From the NCBI RefSeq assembly GCF_031846345.1, contig NZ_JAVRHX010000001.1, forward strand, positions 1,426,001 to 1,490,000: a stretch of DNA of 64,000 bases, read 5' to 3'. Of this stretch, positions 46,654 through 55,725 are shown piece after piece (the first letter of the stretch is position 1; each line of letters starts with the position of its first letter). Origin of the DNA: Glaciecola petra. GTDB taxonomy: Bacteria > Pseudomonadota > Gammaproteobacteria > Enterobacterales > Alteromonadaceae. Below the pieces are notes generated by a model, which was not told the origin of the DNA, ran no database searches, and saw only the letters and a list, made by a program, of their open reading frames with translations. A program made the position numbers and the translations under genes.

Positions 46654-48261
46654 TTAGCGGTTAATTCGTTTTCGTTCGAATTCTCTAATACGCTCTACAT
46701 ATTGTTGCAAACTTTGTTTGCTTAGACCGACTTTATTCCCATCAAGTATACGGCAACCAAACTCACTAGAAATTTTACGGGCCGCATTATGCATCATATT
46801 AAAAACCTGTTGTGCGTCACCATCAATCGGCAACATCATAAATAACGAAACGCCAAAAGTATCAAAGTTTTCCATGTTATCAACATCAAATACGCCAGGT
46901 TTAAACATATTGGTTAAACTAAACAGAACAGGCCCTTTGCCATTAGTGTTGACATGACGATGAAAAATATCGTGTTCACCAAACTTAAACCCCAAGGTTA
47001 ACAACATGGGTAATAAAGCTGCGCCAGAAATAGGCTTATCGTTTTCAGCTCTAACATTAAGCACTAACACATCGGTTTGTTGCTCTTGTGCAGGGCTGCT
47101 AGGTGACTTGGAACGTTCTGTTTGTGAATCAGGTGTTTCATCTTTATTGATGGATGCGTTAAGATCGTCTTTTCTGCTCATATTGTCAGCGTCAAAGTCA
47201 ATTCGCATCTGGTCTTCAGCATTTTTTGTTTTTGTTGTAGGTTCTTTTCTAATTTTTTCTGCGACTGTTTTTTTGTTGCGTCGCACAAATCGTTTAGCCT
47301 GCTCTGCGAAACTAAGTTCTTTTTCAACACCTTGCTTTGCTGCAATGGGTCTGCTTCCGTTTGTCCTATTGTTATTTGGCACCAACGGCCCATCCTGAAT
47401 GTTCAGTGAAAAATCAGGTTCTGGTTTAATTTCTTCTTTAGGTAGCGAATTTTTGCTACGCAAGGCATCTTGTTGATTATCTTCAATCGCATTCTGTTGG
47501 CTACTCGAAGCACTGTCAATTGGTGTATCTGCGCTTGTAGCAATTGAACTTGCGTTTTCATCGTCTTTTTTCTTTAACAGAAACCCTGGAGGTTGGCCAA
47601 AATCATCCGGTTTTTCTCGACTGGCTTCTGCTCTGGCATTGACTGCTTTTGTATATTCTGGTTTGGGTTGAGTGACCACATTCGAATAAACTGGCGCATC
47701 GACATGAGCATCAACTATTTTTAAGTGAGTTTCATTATCACTTTCCTTTGTTACTGGCGCACTTTCTTCAGAGGCTAGTAATTGGCTTTCATCTTCGGAT
47801 TCGTCTGGGGTGTAAAGTGCTTCAAAACCGGTTTTACTTTGCTCAGGATTGTCCACTTGTTCGCCGTTTGTTGGCTCTTTTTCATCAGTTGAATCAGTAA
47901 GTTGGGTGTTTTTTGTTACTAATTCAGAATCGTCGGCAATATCAACGTCTTCAATTTCATTGGTATTTTCATTCAATACCGATTCTTCAATTATAGTGTC
48001 ATCTTCAAAATCATCCTCTATCGGGCTTAAGGTCTCATTGACAATTCTAACCTTACCTATTCCCACATCGTCATAAATGGGGCCATCACCGCCGAGGTCG
48101 TCTTCTCGTTCAAAACCTGGTTCAAAAGAGCTTTCTTGAAATTTAGCGCGTTTTGTATTTTTACTACCATTTTTGCGTACCGTCCACATTCCATGGATCA
48201 GAACACCGCCTATTACAATAGCGCCTATAATCGTTAATATGTAGCGTAATTCTTGTTCCAT
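46654..48261 (-). CDS. zipA: Cell division protein ZipA with long linker
   Basis: ZipA tethers FtsZ to the inner membrane at the division site. It has a single N-terminal membrane helix (YILTIIGAIVIGGVLIHGMW), a long acidic/Ser/Asn/Gln-rich disordered region (~35-390) and a C-terminal FtsZ-binding domain (~395-530; FGEHDIFHRH, FGVSLFMMLP). At 535 residues it is much longer than E. coli ZipA (328), all of the extra length being linker. The gene starts 18 bp after smc and precedes ligA, the usual gammaproteobacterial order. Confidence 0.95.
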   Translation of the reverse strand: MEQELRYILTIIGAIVIGGVLIHGMWTVRKNGSKNTKRAKFQESSFEPGFEREDDLGGDGPIYDDVGIGKVRIVNETLSPIEDDFEDDTIIEESVLNENTNEIEDVDIADDSELVTKNTQLTDSTDEKEPTNGEQVDNPEQSKTGFEALYTPDESEDESQLLASEESAPVTKESDNETHLKIVDAHVDAPVYSNVVTQPKPEYTKAVNARAEASREKPDDFGQPPGFLLKKKDDENASSIATSADTPIDSASSSQQNAIEDNQQDALRSKNSLPKEEIKPEPDFSLNIQDGPLVPNNNRTNGSRPIAAKQGVEKELSFAEQAKRFVRRNKKTVAEKIRKEPTTKTKNAEDQMRIDFDADNMSRKDDLNASINKDETPDSQTERSKSPSSPAQEQQTDVLVLNVRAENDKPISGAALLPMLLTLGFKFGEHDIFHRHVNTNGKGPVLFSLTNMFKPGVFDVDNMENFDTFGVSLFMMLPIDGDAQQVFNMMHNAARKISSEFGCRILDGNKVGLSKQSLQQYVERIREFERKRINR

Positions 48262-48279
48262 TATTGCCCTTTGTTCTAA

Positions 48280-51200
48280 TTATTCTGCAATAGCGAGCGC
48301 TTGTTCCATGTCAACAGCGACCATTCTTGAAACTCCTGGCTCAGCCATAGTAACACCTGTTAAATGTGTCGCCATTTCCATCGCCACCTTATTATGCGAA
48401 ATATAAATAAACTGCACCGTTTCTGACATTTCAGACACTAAGCGGCAAAATCTTCCAACGTTTGCGTCATCTAAAGGTGCATCAACCTCATCCAACAAGC
48501 AAAATGGTGCTGGATTAAGTCGAAATATAGCAAATACCAATGATAATGCGGTTAGTGCTTTTTCTCCACCAGATAATAACTGAATAGTACTATTTTTCTT
48601 ACCGGGGGGTCTTGCCATAATAGTTACCCCAGTTTCCAGTAGGTCGTCACCTGTGAGTTCAAGATAAGCAGAACCACCACCAAATACTTTCGGAAATAAG
48701 GATTTTAAATCAGCATTTACTTTATCATAGGTTGTTTTAAATCGAGTTCGCGTTTCTTTGTCAATTTTACGCATGGCTTCTTCAAGTGTATCTAGCGCCT
48801 TACTCAAGTCCTCGTTTTGTGCATCCAAATGTTTTTTACGCGTAGATTGTTCTTCAAATTCGGCCACTGCCGCTAAGTTAACTGCCCCCAATCGACTAAT
48901 GGCAGCACTGACTTTTTCTAAGTTTTCTTGCCATATTTGAGCGCTTAGCTCCTGCTCCGCCATCTTACCCGGTTCATTATCACTTGCCTCTTGCTCAAAT
49001 TTGGCTAACACATCTTTTATTTGTAAACCTGTTTCCGCTAATTGTTCTAGATATGACTGCGACCTTACTGAGGCACTTTCTGAACGTATTCTTAACGATT
49101 CGATCTCGGATTTTATTGAATCCATTCTTGCCTGCAGGCCTTGCTGCCCTTTTTCTAACTCAGTGATTTCTTGATCAACTTTATCGATAGACAATTGTTG
49201 TTCGCCAATATTATTGCGTAATAATTCCTGCTTGGCCAAAAGAGCTTGTAACTTTTCTTCTTGTTCATTTTCTGGTAATAATAACTCTTCAGCTTCTTCG
49301 TTAAGCAAGGCAAGTTTTTCCCGGTTTTCGTCGAGCAATGTTTGTTTATTATTACCTTGTTCTTGCAAAATTTGCAGCGAGTTTTGTAATTGCTGTAATG
49401 TTAATGCATGGGTATGCAACAACTGCTGTGCCTGATTAAACTGTATTTGCATGTTTTGCTGTTGTGCCTGCAACGATTCACTGCGTTGATTAAAGTCATT
49501 ACGCTTATCTTCAGTGTCGCTTAACTCAACACTCAATATTTCAACTTCTTCATTTAGTAATTCTAAAGACATATCTTCTTGTTCAGAAGATTCTGTAATA
49601 CTGGCTATTTCTGCTTGCAGTTTTTTCAGTCTGTCATCCATTTGTGACAATTGAAAAGCTAAATTCTGAGTCAAAATTTGTTGCTCAGTTTTTTGTTCCT
49701 GTTGCTTGCTAATGCGCGCTTCAAGTTTACTAAGTGTTTCTTGCAGGCCTTTTTCCTTTTCTTGGGCGTTTTCAAAAGCTTTATTAGCTAGCCTAAGTTC
49801 GTTCTCAGTTTTATCTAAAGCCTCACGAATATCTTCAATCAGTGCCGCTCTTACAAGTTTAGAATCAGACTGAGTGATGCTGACAATACGGTCACGAAAA
49901 AACAATCGACCCGACACTGTCACAACCCCCATATTTGATGATAGTGAAGCACATTTTTGCAAGGCATCAAGTGTCGACTCAACAACGATAAAATGATTAA
50001 AATATGCAGGTACAGCGGTATTGTTAATCTTTTCCGCTAATGAGCCTGCTTTTTTCTCTCGTGTGAAATCATCACTAAATAATAAGCTAGGCAGGTTTTC
50101 GGCTTGCAGAATATCGGAAATAGATTCGTTTAACTTCCCATCTACAATTAATGCCGTATTACTTTGTTGTAAACTATGCTGAAGCACAGCATCAACAGCC
50201 GCTTCAAATCCAGCTTCAACATCAAAATATTGCCAAGCCGTCTGCGTTGTCAGCTCATCAAAGCTTTCATTTAAGTTTATTTCTTCATCACTGTCGTTTT
50301 GCAAAGATTGTTGAGCATCGAGTTTTGCTTGAATATTAACAACTTGTCTACTAACGCTATCTACCGCCTTTTGTCTTTGGTTAGTCACATCACTGGCTTG
50401 ATTGAGCAATTGCGATAGCGCTTCTTTCTCAGATGCATATTCAGAAAGTACCGTTTTAATTTCAGTTAAGTCTTGCTCAGCACTTTGTAATTTTTTTGCA
50501 TAAGAAGTATCTTTTAATTCAGCGCTCTCCTGTTGTAAAACACCTATCCTCTCGGCGTTACGCTGTTGCATAGCAACGGTTTGTTGAATTTGACCATGTT
50601 TTTGCTGTAGGGCTTGTTTCTTTAGATAATACTCATCGTCAAGTCGTTTGTTGTCTTTCAGGATTTTGTGCAGTTGTTCGTCAACATCTAGTTTTTTGCT
50701 TTCAACTTCAGCAAGTTGTGCTTCAGCAATTTCTTTTTCTGGTTGTGCTTCCAATAATTTTTCTTTAGCGCTTGCCGCCTCGTTAGAAACTGCATTTAAG
50801 TCTCTTACTAATGTATGTTCACTTTGTTTGATTTGTTCAATTTCTGATTGTATTTGACTAGCGCGTTTTTTTGCATATAACTGCGACTGTTCAAGCTTAG
50901 TAATATCGGTACCCACTTTGAACAGTTGCTGTTGAGCATCTTGGTGTTGTTGCTTCAACATAGACTGTTTATTTTTTAAGCTTTGTAAACCAGACTCATC
51001 ACCCTGTAATCCACTCACTAAGTCTTCTAAAACAGTATTCTTTTCGTTTATTTCAGCATCAATGCTAGACACAATTTCATTTTGATCCAGCCATTTGATC
51101 GTGGCAAGCTCTGCTTTTAATTGACGTTCATTTTGCTTCAACTCTTTGTATTTTGTTGCTGCAGCTGCTTGTCTTCCAAGTTTCGCTATTTGTGTGCCAA

Positions 51201-51801
51201 GTTCAGAACGTACGTCTTCGAGTCGATCCAGATTTTCTTTAGTGTGCGATATCCGATTTTGCGTTTCACGCCTGCGCTCTTTATATTTAGAGATACCGGC
51301 CGCTTCTTCAATGAAGATTCGAAGCTCCTGCGGTTTAGACTCTATTAGTTTTGCAATCATTCCTTGTTCAATAATTGCATAACTTCGTGGACCTAAACCC
51401 GTGCCTAAAAACAAGTCAGTGACGTCTCGACGACGACATTTTGCCGTGTTTAAATAATAACTTGAAACGGCTTCTTTTGTCACAACACGCTTAACTGATA
51501 TTTCGTTAAAAGCAGCAAATTCACCCTGTATTCGTCCAGAGCTATTATCGAAGACTAATTCTACTGAACATTGGCCAAGCGCTTTTCTTGACGTTGACCC
51601 ATTAAAAATGACATCAGTCATTGCGTCGCCGCGTAAATTTTTAGCTGAAGATTCTCCCAACACCCAACGAACAGCATCTATTACATTCGATTTCCCACAC
51701 CCATTTGGGCCAACAATAGCCGTCATGTCGCCTGGAAATGGAATGTTTGTTGGGTCTACAAAAGACTTAAACCCTGCTAGTCGAATCTTCTTTAAACGCA
51801 T
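48280..51801 (-). CDS. smc: Chromosome segregation protein SMC
   Basis: SMC is the ATPase of the bacterial condensin, acting in chromosome compaction and segregation. The 1173 residues show Walker A GPNGCGKS (31-38), long coiled coils either side of a hinge (~515-660), the signature LSGGEKALTALSL near the C-terminus and Walker B LLDEVDAPLDD. The coiled coil is clear from the Gln/Glu/Leu-rich heptads. It heads the smc-zipA-ligA run and diverges from cysZ. Its ScpAB partners are not in the window. Confidence 0.97.
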   Translation of the reverse strand: MRLKKIRLAGFKSFVDPTNIPFPGDMTAIVGPNGCGKSNVIDAVRWVLGESSAKNLRGDAMTDVIFNGSTSRKALGQCSVELVFDNSSGRIQGEFAAFNEISVKRVVTKEAVSSYYLNTAKCRRRDVTDLFLGTGLGPRSYAIIEQGMIAKLIESKPQELRIFIEEAAGISKYKERRRETQNRISHTKENLDRLEDVRSELGTQIAKLGRQAAAATKYKELKQNERQLKAELATIKWLDQNEIVSSIDAEINEKNTVLEDLVSGLQGDESGLQSLKNKQSMLKQQHQDAQQQLFKVGTDITKLEQSQLYAKKRASQIQSEIEQIKQSEHTLVRDLNAVSNEAASAKEKLLEAQPEKEIAEAQLAEVESKKLDVDEQLHKILKDNKRLDDEYYLKKQALQQKHGQIQQTVAMQQRNAERIGVLQQESAELKDTSYAKKLQSAEQDLTEIKTVLSEYASEKEALSQLLNQASDVTNQRQKAVDSVSRQVVNIQAKLDAQQSLQNDSDEEINLNESFDELTTQTAWQYFDVEAGFEAAVDAVLQHSLQQSNTALIVDGKLNESISDILQAENLPSLLFSDDFTREKKAGSLAEKINNTAVPAYFNHFIVVESTLDALQKCASLSSNMGVVTVSGRLFFRDRIVSITQSDSKLVRAALIEDIREALDKTENELRLANKAFENAQEKEKGLQETLSKLEARISKQQEQKTEQQILTQNLAFQLSQMDDRLKKLQAEIASITESSEQEDMSLELLNEEVEILSVELSDTEDKRNDFNQRSESLQAQQQNMQIQFNQAQQLLHTHALTLQQLQNSLQILQEQGNNKQTLLDENREKLALLNEEAEELLLPENEQEEKLQALLAKQELLRNNIGEQQLSIDKVDQEITELEKGQQGLQARMDSIKSEIESLRIRSESASVRSQSYLEQLAETGLQIKDVLAKFEQEASDNEPGKMAEQELSAQIWQENLEKVSAAISRLGAVNLAAVAEFEEQSTRKKHLDAQNEDLSKALDTLEEAMRKIDKETRTRFKTTYDKVNADLKSLFPKVFGGGSAYLELTGDDLLETGVTIMARPPGKKNSTIQLLSGGEKALTALSLVFAIFRLNPAPFCLLDEVDAPLDDANVGRFCRLVSEMSETVQFIYISHNKVAMEMATHLTGVTMAEPGVSRMVAVDMEQALAIAE

Positions 51802-51977
51802 ATTTAAAATTTAGCTTTGTTTTTATTATAAGACACTATTACTTCAGTTTAGGCTAAGCGACGCACAAGCTCAATACTAAAGTCAACACCGTAATATCTT
51901 GAAACCATTTGCCTATAGCACCTTATCTTGAAAGTATTTACAATATTGACATTAGCACAAGATTAACGGAATCATAA

Positions 51978-52751
51978 ATGAACCAAAACGCTAGTCAACG
52001 ATCAGACTTAGAAAGCAATCATAGAGGGGGGGCTAGTTATTTTTTTCAAGGCTTTGAATTAATACGCACAAAAGGCATTAAGCGCTTTGTATTAGTCCCT
52101 TTGATTATCAATTTGCTACTATTTAGTACTGCATTCTACTTCTTACTCGACTACATCCAATTTTCAATTAACTACGTGGTAGATTTAATTCCAGACTGGT
52201 TAGGATGGCTAAAAGATGGTTTATTATATCTACTATGGCCTATTGCCATTATCAGTGTGTTATTAGTGTTTGCGCTTATTTTTGGCACCTTAGCAAACTG
52301 GATAGCGGCACCATTTAATGGCTTGTTAAGCGAAAAAGTTGAACGATATCTGAGTAATCAAAGTTTAGGTGACGAAGGGCTATTAGATGTTGTTAAAGAT
52401 ATACCTAGAACCTTAGGTAGAGAAATGTCTAAGTTAGGATATTTTATCCCAAGAGCAATTGGCTTTTTACTTTTGTTTTTCCTATTACCCGTAGTTGGGC
52501 AAGTTTTATGGTTTTTGTTTACCGCCTGGATGATGGCAATCCAATATGTTGACTACCCATTTGATAATCGCAAATCTGCTTTCGTTTCTACGCGGGATGC
52601 ACTTCGCCAAGATAAGTCAAAGGCATTTAGCTTCGGCATTATGGTCAATGTGTTTAGTTTCATCCCTGTACTGAATTTTGTAGTGATGCCGGTTGCTATT
52701 TGTGGCGCAACTGCCATGTATATTGACCATTTCAAACAACCTAAATTATAG
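51978..52751 (+). CDS. cysZ: Sulfate transporter CysZ
   Basis: CysZ is an inner-membrane sulfate uptake protein feeding cysteine synthesis. The 257-residue protein (E. coli 253) has an N-terminal GASYFFQGFELIRTKGIKRFVLVPL block and about four to five membrane segments, with WMMAIQYVDYPFDN conserved near the third. It diverges from smc and its last 6 bp overlap the convergent TPR/HExxH gene. The 176-bp upstream region shows no recognisable operator. Confidence 0.95.
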   Translation: MNQNASQRSDLESNHRGGASYFFQGFELIRTKGIKRFVLVPLIINLLLFSTAFYFLLDYIQFSINYVVDLIPDWLGWLKDGLLYLLWPIAIISVLLVFALIFGTLANWIAAPFNGLLSEKVERYLSNQSLGDEGLLDVVKDIPRTLGREMSKLGYFIPRAIGFLLLFFLLPVVGQVLWFLFTAWMMAIQYVDYPFDNRKSAFVSTRDALRQDKSKAFSFGIMVNVFSFIPVLNFVVMPVAICGATAMYIDHFKQPKL

Positions 52752-54209
52752 ATTGATATTGCGCCAATACCGGCTTAGATCAGGGTCATTTTTTTCTGCG
52801 GCAAGGCGAGCAAAGTACTCGCCTATGGTCACCGATTTTTTTTCTAACTGATTTTGCCAAAACAACAAATACAAGGGCGGAATATTGTCGGTATCATGAT
52901 GCTCTAAAAACGTAATATCAGCAGAAGGTTTATAACTTTGTACATCACTATTAGCGCAAGTACGCGAAGCGGAAAGAGAAGCGACTCCACCCCATTTATC
53001 TGTTGCAAGGCCCTGTAAATTTGCTTGATTCTCTTGACGAGATAAGCCACTTTTCTGAGTGTAGACCAGCAAGTTCGGGGCCTCAAACATGCCTGAGCAG
53101 TATTGCTCTGCTAAGTAATCTGAAATCGCATATTCATCTACAAAGCCAGCAAAATGGGCTAATTCGTGAACAAACACTGAATAAACATCAGCTTGGTCTA
53201 AATGCATCAACCCATTTTGTACATAAGCTTTACCTGATGGCAAAAACAAGACCAAATGTGAATATAAAGGTTTATGTCTTATTTTCGCAAGCGGCCAAAG
53301 ATCGCAACGCTGTCTAGCATTGTCTGGCTGGCATGCTAACGCATTATCTTCTAGCCAAACAATGGGTAATATACAAATTGATAAATGGGTAAATCTTTCA
53401 TCTTTTTCAAAATACTGTTTAAATTGTCTTGCGTGGACCGCACTATCAAGGCTCGTAGCGGCAAATTGTAAGCGTTGTTCACACACTCTGCCATTATCAC
53501 TTGGGAGCATGTTATTATTCAAACTTGGTATTAATGTATCAAGTTTTACTTGCCTTATTTCTTGTATCGTTTTTGCGTATTCCGACGCATCGGCATAAGC
53601 TTCTGAAGCTTCAACAAATGCTTTTAGCGCTTCTTCTCGTTTGTTTTGTTGCCATAGTAAACGACCCAACCTATACTGACTTTGGGCGTCATAGGTCGCC
53701 GCTTTCCTCAACCAATCAGTAGCCTCTTGCATATCTTTATTGGCATAATAAAACTTTGCTAAAGCAATTATTGCAGGGGCATAATTTAGGTTCGCTGCTT
53801 CATGCAAATAAGCTATACGTTGGCGTTTATTGGTAGTTAGTAAAGAGAGTTCAAAAAGACTGGCTTCATCTTGTTGTTTTGCGGCTTTTAAAAGCCATTT
53901 TGTCCGTTCAATTTGATCAGAGCTTTGTTGTGCTAAAAATTTTATTGCTGAGAGATTTCCTAAATCTGCGACTTTTTTTATCCAATAGTGCTGGTTGTAT
54001 TCTTTCGCATGCTTAATTATTCTTTCCTCGGCTAGTAAAGAGCCAGACAAAGCAGCACGCCAAAGTAAGGACTGACTTGGAGGCAAAGTACTTTTTGAAC
54101 TATCAGAAGAGGAGGAATAAAATAACAACATTGCCGTATTGTGACTTGTACTGGCAGAGATACTGCCAAGCAATAGTAGCAAACAACAACAGTTAATGAC
54201 TTTCAACAA
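52746..54209 (-). CDS. Secreted Sel1/TPR-like protein with HExxH metalloprotease motif
   Basis: This 487-residue protein has an N-terminal signal-like segment (CCCLLLLLGSISAS), a Sel1/TPR-like helical array (~45-220) and a C-terminal domain with H-E-L-A-H-F-A-G-F-V-D-E-Y (H348, E349, H352, then D358-E359). That resembles zinc metallopeptidases with HExxH...DEY motifs (M64-like); the family cannot be fixed by eye. Several cysteines suggest a periplasmic location. It starts with TTG 2 bp after the nlpI stop and probably depends on coupled translation, since the next in-frame ATG would remove the signal. Its end overlaps cysZ by 6 bp. Protease activity is inferred. Confidence 0.7.
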   Translation of the reverse strand: MLKVINCCCLLLLLGSISASTSHNTAMLLFYSSSSDSSKSTLPPSQSLLWRAALSGSLLAEERIIKHAKEYNQHYWIKKVADLGNLSAIKFLAQQSSDQIERTKWLLKAAKQQDEASLFELSLLTTNKRQRIAYLHEAANLNYAPAIIALAKFYYANKDMQEATDWLRKAATYDAQSQYRLGRLLWQQNKREEALKAFVEASEAYADASEYAKTIQEIRQVKLDTLIPSLNNNMLPSDNGRVCEQRLQFAATSLDSAVHARQFKQYFEKDERFTHLSICILPIVWLEDNALACQPDNARQRCDLWPLAKIRHKPLYSHLVLFLPSGKAYVQNGLMHLDQADVYSVFVHELAHFAGFVDEYAISDYLAEQYCSGMFEAPNLLVYTQKSGLSRQENQANLQGLATDKWGGVASLSASRTCANSDVQSYKPSADITFLEHHDTDNIPPLYLLFWQNQLEKKSVTIGEYFARLAAEKNDPDLSRYWRNINL

Positions 54210-54211
54210 GC

Positions 54212-55111
54212 TTATTGTGCTCGAGAACGGCGCTCTTGCCGCAGATTGGTTAATTCAATCCGTGCGTACTTATGCTCAGCATAGTCGTAGACATTGGTAC
54301 TCAATGACAATTTGAAATAATTCTCGGCTCTAGACACATTGCCTTCAGACGCAAAATGCTTTCCTAAATAAAAGTAAGCCTCACACAAACGATTATTTAG
54401 TTGGGTTTGACTCGACACGTCTGTCAATAAGTCTGCGATCACTTCACTCTCTGACTTTCGAGAAAGATAAAAATCGACAATACTAGTTGCCCAATTGTCA
54501 TTTGGTAACTTTTCACGGTGTGTAGATAAGGTCTGTAGGGCGGTTTCTTGATCAACGCCCTGGGCAATAATAAAGTGCCATAGTACTCGAAATGGGTCAC
54601 TTTCATCATTTTGCAGAAAAGCTAATGTGTCGCTTTGGGCAAGCTCAGAACGACCACCATAATACAAAGCGATACCTCTATTTAACAGTGCATAATCATA
54701 TTCGGGGTTTATTTCTAAAGAAGAATCAAAAGACTCATATGCCCGCATAAACATGCCCGCTTGGATATAATGCACACCAACAGAATTGTGAGCTTCCGCC
54801 AACAAAGGATTAAGTTTTATTGCTTCAGCGTAGTCCATTCGCGCCAAGCTTGCCAAACCAATCGCATCATAGTAAAAACCACGTTTTAACAATAAATCAG
54901 CGCGCTCTGTGTCAGTCATTTGGGCGCGATACAAATAATTAGTATATTGGGCGATAGCTAATTGCGAGCGCGCGCTCACAGGCTCAGGCTCGGTTAACAA
55001 TAAACCACTAATAACGGGGTCGTAATTGTCACCCCGACTAGCACACCCCGACACTGCAATCAGCATTGCTAATGTCAAAATGAAGTGCTTAACAATCTTT
55101 AAATTTATCAC
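54212..55111 (-). CDS. nlpI: Lipoprotein NlpI
   Basis: NlpI is an outer-membrane lipoprotein built of TPR repeats; in E. coli it scaffolds peptidoglycan endopeptidases and recruits the Prc protease that degrades MepS. The 299 residues (E. coli 294) include a lipobox VSGC near residue 22 and a TPR region with AEAHNSVGVHYIQAGMFMRAYE and DYALLNRGIALYYGG. The start is GTG. In E. coli nlpI follows pnp directly; here a DUF1244 gene lies between. A predicted secreted metalloprotease gene follows 2 bp downstream, which is notable given NlpI's adaptor role. Confidence 0.92.
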   Translation of the reverse strand: MINLKIVKHFILTLAMLIAVSGCASRGDNYDPVISGLLLTEPEPVSARSQLAIAQYTNYLYRAQMTDTERADLLLKRGFYYDAIGLASLARMDYAEAIKLNPLLAEAHNSVGVHYIQAGMFMRAYESFDSSLEINPEYDYALLNRGIALYYGGRSELAQSDTLAFLQNDESDPFRVLWHFIIAQGVDQETALQTLSTHREKLPNDNWATSIVDFYLSRKSESEVIADLLTDVSSQTQLNNRLCEAYFYLGKHFASEGNVSRAENYFKLSLSTNVYDYAEHKYARIELTNLRQERRSRAQ

Positions 55112-55275
55112 GTGCTATTTTTATCCTTAGCAGCTTGGGTCTTTAGTTTACTATTTAACACGATCTTTTCCACAAAAGTTTCATCAATTAAAGCTTTAGA
55201 AGCGCAGTAAACCGAGCCTTCAGACTGTTATTACTTGTTTTTAGATTAACAACAAAGTCATTAAGTTCATTTCAA

Positions 55276-55587
55276 CTATTTATTTTTCGCCTCTTTTTTG
55301 GCATTAAATGCTGCCATTTGTTCATCAGTTGCTGGTAACTGATGGTTTTCTTTCCACTGTGAATATGGCATTTTGTAAACCACCTCGCGAGCTTGAGCGT
55401 CAGTCACATCATGGCCTTGCGCATTGGCTTCTTCCATATACCAACGCGACAAACAATTCCGACAAAAATCTGCAAGTAGCATCAACTCAATATTTTGTAC
55501 TTGTTTGTTATTATCTAAATGATTAAGTAATCGTCTAAAAGCTGCTGCTTCTATCGCTTGTGATTGGCTCTCTGTTAATTTTGTCAT
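55276..55587 (-). CDS. DUF1244-family protein
   Basis: This 103-residue soluble protein has the AAAFRRLLNHLDNN and DFCRNCLSRWYMEEA segments with a CRNC pair, and MPYSQWKENHQLPATDEQ near the end. That is the DUF1244 pattern. The function is unknown. It lies between pnp (138 bp upstream, after a terminator) and nlpI (164 bp downstream) on the same strand. Confidence 0.9.
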   Translation of the reverse strand: MTKLTESQSQAIEAAAFRRLLNHLDNNKQVQNIELMLLADFCRNCLSRWYMEEANAQGHDVTDAQAREVVYKMPYSQWKENHQLPATDEQMAAFNAKKEAKNK

Positions 55588-55681
55588 GATGCTTCCTTGT
55601 TATATTGGAAAAGAGTTACAAATTATTAATAAAGGTTCGCTGGGTGCATTAAGCGGTTAATTTTACCAAATTGGAGCAAAA

Positions 55682-55709
55682 AAAAACCGTCTTTTTATAA
55701 GACGGTTTC
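55682..55709 (-). terminator. Terminator after pnp
   Basis: AAACCGTCT (55685-55693) pairs with AGACGGTTT (55701-55709). On the minus strand a run of about ten U follows. It lies 16 bp beyond the pnp stop and separates pnp from the DUF1244 gene. Confidence 0.9.
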
Positions 55710-55725
55710 TTGATAGCTTAGAGAC

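Noticed and set aside
47006..47398. 130-codon plus-strand frame opposite zipA
   Set aside because: Antisense to the low-complexity ZipA linker, whose codon bias opens long reverse frames.
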